A stretch of 64,000 bases of DNA from M55B165 sp964423265. GTDB lineage: Bacteria > Actinomycetota > Humimicrobiia > Humimicrobiales > Humimicrobiaceae. A program made the position numbers and the translations under genes. Position 1 is the first letter of the stretch. The number at the start of each line of letters is the position of its first letter. Below the pieces are notes generated by a model, which saw only the letters and a list, made by a program, of their open reading frames with translations, searched no databases and was not told where the DNA came from. The stretch lies in NCBI GenBank assembly GCA_964423265.1, contig CAYREF010000001.1, positions 1-64,000 of the forward strand, written 5' to 3'. Below are positions 61,288 through 64,000 of the stretch, piece by piece.

Positions 61288-61308
61288 ATATTAGAGGGAG
61301 AATTTTTA

Positions 61309-62148
61309 ATGCTATTTAAAAAAATATTAATTTCAATAGATTTTTCGGAGGAATCAAAACTTCTCCTGGATTGTGTTGGGGAGTTTAAAAACCTTGGGTT
61401 GGAGGAAGTCATATTAACCCATGTTGTAGATATTAGTTCTGCAGGAGGAAACGCCTCTGACTTTGTGGCTCCAAACCGGAAAAGACTGGATAAGATAAGA
61501 AAGAACTTGGAGACAGAGGGGGTTAAGTCCAAGGTAATAGTGAAAATAGGATTTCCAGCAGAGGAAATAAACAGCATTGCTAAAGAAGAAAATGTATCCA
61601 TGATAGTTACGGGTTCACATGGGGCAGGCTTTATAAAAAGCTTCTTTATGGGGAGTACCGCATTTGACCTGTTAAGGATTACCGAGACTCCACTGCTTAT
61701 TGAACGGTTTAAAAAAGAAAAAGGGGAGCTAGCACCATACTGCCGCCTAAAATTTCCTAAAGTGCTTATACCCACAGATTTTTCAGAATGTTCGGCCAAG
61801 TTGTTGGATGTCGTGAGGGAAAACAGGGACAGTTTTAACCAGGTTTATATTATCCATGTAATAGAGAAGGCCCACAGCAAGAAACATTTTGAAAAAGTAA
61901 AAGGGGAAGCTGAGAGCATATTAAAAGAAATTAAAGATGGCATAACCGGTAATATAAAAGTGAATACAGAGATAAAAGTGGGAGATGCTGCAAAAAATAT
62001 AATAGAAGCAGCCCAGAGGGAAGAGGTTTCTTTGATTATGCTAGCTAAAAGGGGCCAGAGCGCAACTAAAGAAATTATTTTGGGAAGTACTGCCCAAAAT
62101 GTGGCGTTTCACTCTACCAAAAATCCAGTACTGGTTATTCCATGTTAA
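61309..62148 (+). CDS. Tandem universal stress protein (UspA x2)
   Basis: 279 residues with two Usp domains (about 1-135 and 147-279). The first has the full ATP site GSHG then AGFIKSFFMGST; the second has AKRG in place of the first Gly pair, then GST. GGGAG precedes the ATG. Placed within the arsenic operon, it may be a stress-survival accessory. What it binds cannot be stated. Confidence 0.88.
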   Translation: MLFKKILISIDFSEESKLLLDCVGEFKNLGLEEVILTHVVDISSAGGNASDFVAPNRKRLDKIRKNLETEGVKSKVIVKIGFPAEEINSIAKEENVSMIVTGSHGAGFIKSFFMGSTAFDLLRITETPLLIERFKKEKGELAPYCRLKFPKVLIPTDFSECSAKLLDVVRENRDSFNQVYIIHVIEKAHSKKHFEKVKGEAESILKEIKDGITGNIKVNTEIKVGDAAKNIIEAAQREEVSLIMLAKRGQSATKEIILGSTAQNVAFHSTKNPVLVIPC

Positions 62149-62207
62149 ATATTTAGCGAAAGTAATAAATCCAGGTTATTTAAAGAACCATAGAGGAGAT
62201 GATAAAA

Positions 62208-62582
62208 ATGAAAAATAATAAAAAGATTGCCCTGGTTGCCTGCTCAGGCGCTTCCAATACAGGGCAGACTACTAATGAAGTTGCAAAAAGGCTAAGCCTT
62301 GAGTCAGATGATTATACCATGGTATGCCTGGCGGCATTAACCCTGGGGCATGAAAATTCACTAAATAAAATAGAGAATGCCTCAAAAATTGTGGTAATTG
62401 ATGGTTGTCCTGTTAAGTGTGCATCTAAAATTTTAGCAGAATACACCGGAAAGAAGGCTGATCTGGATATCCAGGTTATGGAAGACTACAGTATAAAAAA
62501 AGAGCCTAAGCCTGCATTTGAAGATAGTGATATAGAAAAGATAGCAAAGGATATAAGAGAAAAGATAGGTGAAGGCACATAA
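62208..62582 (+). CDS. DGC-domain protein (putative zinc-binding)
   Basis: 124 residues from ATG 62208, with GAGGAG 9 nt upstream. Cys-bearing segments are LVACSGASNTGQTTNEVA at the N-terminus, MVCLAAL, and the name-giving VIDGCPVKCASKIL (Asp-Gly-Cys). Such proteins are small metal- or sulfur-linked proteins of unknown activity, often near arsenic or permease genes. It directly precedes a ferredoxin gene with one base between. Confidence 0.85.
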   Translation: MKNNKKIALVACSGASNTGQTTNEVAKRLSLESDDYTMVCLAALTLGHENSLNKIENASKIVVIDGCPVKCASKILAEYTGKKADLDIQVMEDYSIKKEPKPAFEDSDIEKIAKDIREKIGEGT

Positions 62583-62583
62583 A

Positions 62584-62844
62584 ATGGATTTAAATGACAT
62601 ACCCAGAAGTGAAATAGACTGGTTTCCTGCCATTGATTACGGCAAATGTGACAACTGTGATGTTTGTATAGACTTCTGTCCTAATGGAGTTTATGAAAGG
62701 GTGGAAGAAAAAATTGAGGTACAAAATCCCTATAATTGCACGATTGGCTGTAATGGTTGTGAGCCAGTCTGTCGGCAGAAAGCTATTAGTTTCCCTTCAT
62801 TAGATGTAATTACCCAGGCTAAAAAGAAATGGGGTGCTAAATAG
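62584..62844 (+). CDS. Ferredoxin, 2x[4Fe-4S]-like
   Basis: 86 residues from ATG 62584, with AGGTGAAGG upstream. Cluster 1 is CDNCDVCIDFC; the second half has CTIGCNGCEPVCRQK, a CxxxCxxCxxxC variant with one more residue than usual. So one normal and one altered 4Fe-4S site are present. It might carry electrons for the DGC protein or a desulfurase-loaded partner. Lies directly between them. Confidence 0.85.
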   Translation: MDLNDIPRSEIDWFPAIDYGKCDNCDVCIDFCPNGVYERVEEKIEVQNPYNCTIGCNGCEPVCRQKAISFPSLDVITQAKKKWGAK

Positions 62845-62850
62845 AATGCT

Positions 62851-64000
62851 ATGGCAATTTATTTAGACCATAATGCAACTACTCCTATAAGGGAAGAAGT
62901 CTGCAATCTTTTGGATAAATGCAATAGAGGTACATATGGAAACCCCTCTTCTCCTTACCAGATTGCCAGGAAAAGCAGGGAAAAATTAGAATTTTCCAGA
63001 GAAAGAATAGCAAACCTAATTGGATGTAGCACCCAAGAGATAATATTTACAAGCGGGGGAACCGAGTCAAATAATTTGGCAATACAGGGAGTACTTGGGT
63101 CTGGAAAGGGCCATGCAATAAGCACCCAGATAGAGCATCTTTCAGTATTAGGCGTTTTTAGGAAGGTTGAAAGAGAAAAGGAGTTTAGGGTTACTTATCT
63201 TCCCGTGGATAGCAATGGGTTTGTATCTTTAGATGATTTTAAGGACAGTATAAGAGAGGATACAGTTTTTGTTTCAATTATGTTGGCAAATAACGAAATA
63301 GGTTCAGTGCAAAGAATAAAGGAAATGGTAAAAGTTGCAAAAAAAGAAAATAAGGGGATTATTTTCCATACAGATGCAGTGCAGGGGCTGGGTAAATTAG
63401 AAATAGATGCCAAAGATATGGGGGTTGATTTAATGTCTCTATCATCGCATAAAATATATGGCCCCAAGGGTGTTGGAGCTCTTTATATTAAAAAAGGCAC
63501 CAGGATTGCCCCTTTGTTTTCAGGAGGGCACCAGGAGAAAAAAATTAGGCCTGGAACTGAAAACCTACCCTCCATTATTGGATTTGGGCTTGCGGGAGAA
63601 CTGGTTAAAGAGAATATGGATGGAAATATAAAAAAACTAAGAAGAATCAGGGACTTATTAAAGGATAATTTAGTTAAAAACCTGGAAGGTATTGTAGAGA
63701 TAAAAATAAACAGCCCTTCTGCAAGGTGCCTGCCAAATACTTTAAATGTTAGTTTTAGGGGTATTGATTCTGAATTATTAATATCCTATCTAAGCAAGGA
63801 TGAAATATTTGTATCCTCTGGTTCAGCCTGTACCACTGGAAGCCTTGAACCATCTCATGTCCTTATGGCTATGGGGTTAAGGCCAGGGCTTGCAAAAAGC
63901 GCAATAAGGTTTTCCATTGGGTTAGATAACAGCAGGGAAGAAATGGAGATTGTTGCTGCTAAAGTAAGAGAAATAATTTTAACAAAACTGGAAAACAATG
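62851..64000 (+). CDS. Cysteine desulfurase (NifS/IscS family), cut by window end
   Basis: At least 383 residues; the 3' end is beyond the window. YLDHNATTPI start, FTSGGTESNNLAI, DAVQGLGKLEID, and PLP lysine Lys201 in SLSSHKIYGPKG. The active-site Cys327 is in SSGSACTTGSLEPSHVL, a compact loop of the NifS/IscS type. It releases sulfur from cysteine for Fe-S or thiol synthesis. Start ATG 62851 follows the ferredoxin by 6 bases, so it is co-transcribed. Whether it serves arsenic resistance or starts a tRNA-thiolation set is unknown. Confidence 0.92.
   Translation, partial: MAIYLDHNATTPIREEVCNLLDKCNRGTYGNPSSPYQIARKSREKLEFSRERIANLIGCSTQEIIFTSGGTESNNLAIQGVLGSGKGHAISTQIEHLSVLGVFRKVEREKEFRVTYLPVDSNGFVSLDDFKDSIREDTVFVSIMLANNEIGSVQRIKEMVKVAKKENKGIIFHTDAVQGLGKLEIDAKDMGVDLMSLSSHKIYGPKGVGALYIKKGTRIAPLFSGGHQEKKIRPGTENLPSIIGFGLAGELVKENMDGNIKKLRRIRDLLKDNLVKNLEGIVEIKINSPSARCLPNTLNVSFRGIDSELLISYLSKDEIFVSSGSACTTGSLEPSHVLMAMGLRPGLAKSAIRFSIGLDNSREEMEIVAAKVREIILTKLENN

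Noticed and set aside
1..64000. CRISPR arrays, insertion sequences, prophage or rRNA genes
   Set aside because: No regular short repeats, transposase, integrase, phage genes or rRNA sequence were found.

Overview
The window is a low-GC bacterial chromosome segment. It is dominated by one continuous run of translation and transcription genes (about 8.7-42.2 kb), flanked by signalling, quinone, cell-wall and arsenic-resistance genes. Several features point to a deep-branching, probably anaerobic member of the Actinomycetota despite the AT-rich bases. RpoC carries the coiled-coil insertion followed by a YxxYFxGxMGAExI block that I know from actinobacterial beta-prime subunits. tRNA-Met, rpmG, tRNA-Trp, secE and nusG are linked. 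The order rplM-rpsI-(racemase)-glmM-glmS-acpS-nnr-alr also follows the actinobacterial pattern. The lineage is an inference; no 16S rRNA is present. TTG and GTG starts are very common, and one gene (infA) appears to start with ATT.

Layout: 0-4.6 kb holds two c-di-GMP-type sensor proteins (PAS/GGDEF/HD-GYP). The first is split by an amber codon that also forms a perfect Shine-Dalgarno sequence. A decayed HD-GYP relic lies on the opposite strand. 4.6-7.6 kb has convergent menaquinone genes (menG, menA), three small zinc-ribbon proteins and a flavin reductase. 7.9-8.5 kb is a VapBC-like toxin-antitoxin pair. 8.6-42.2 kb is tRNA-Met, tuf, rpmG, tRNA-Trp, secE, nusG, rplKAJL, rpoBC, rpsL, rpsG, fusA, a second identical tuf, then the S10, spc and alpha clusters with secY, adk, map, infA, truA, rplM and rpsI. 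rpmD (L30) is missing between rpsE and rplO. Zinc-binding (four-cysteine type) versions of L33, L24, S14, L36 and S4 are used throughout.

42.2-50.1 kb is a cell-envelope block: an ornithine-racemase-like protein, glmM, glmS, acpS, nnr, a CBS-pair protein and alr. 50.1-58 kb is a more fluid zone. It has an FMN reductase, a decayed lipoprotein gene, an ArsR regulator beside a 1009-residue FAD/Fe-S oxidoreductase with an odd Pro/Met-repeat tail, a queuosine-precursor transporter, the ruins of a cobalt/nickel ECF transporter (cbiM and cbiO relics), and a DUF1287 protein.

58.1-64 kb is an arsenic-resistance operon: arsR with the CVC metal site, thioredoxin-type arsC, an ArsP-like permease, a tiny CPKC thioredoxin, an ACR3 arsenite exporter, a UspA protein, a DGC-domain protein, a ferredoxin, and a cysteine desulfurase cut by the window end. 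ArsC would reduce arsenate using the co-encoded thioredoxin, and ACR3 and the permease would export the products. The Fe-S and cysteine genes at the end are plausible but unproven partners.

No CRISPR array, insertion sequence, prophage or rRNA was seen.
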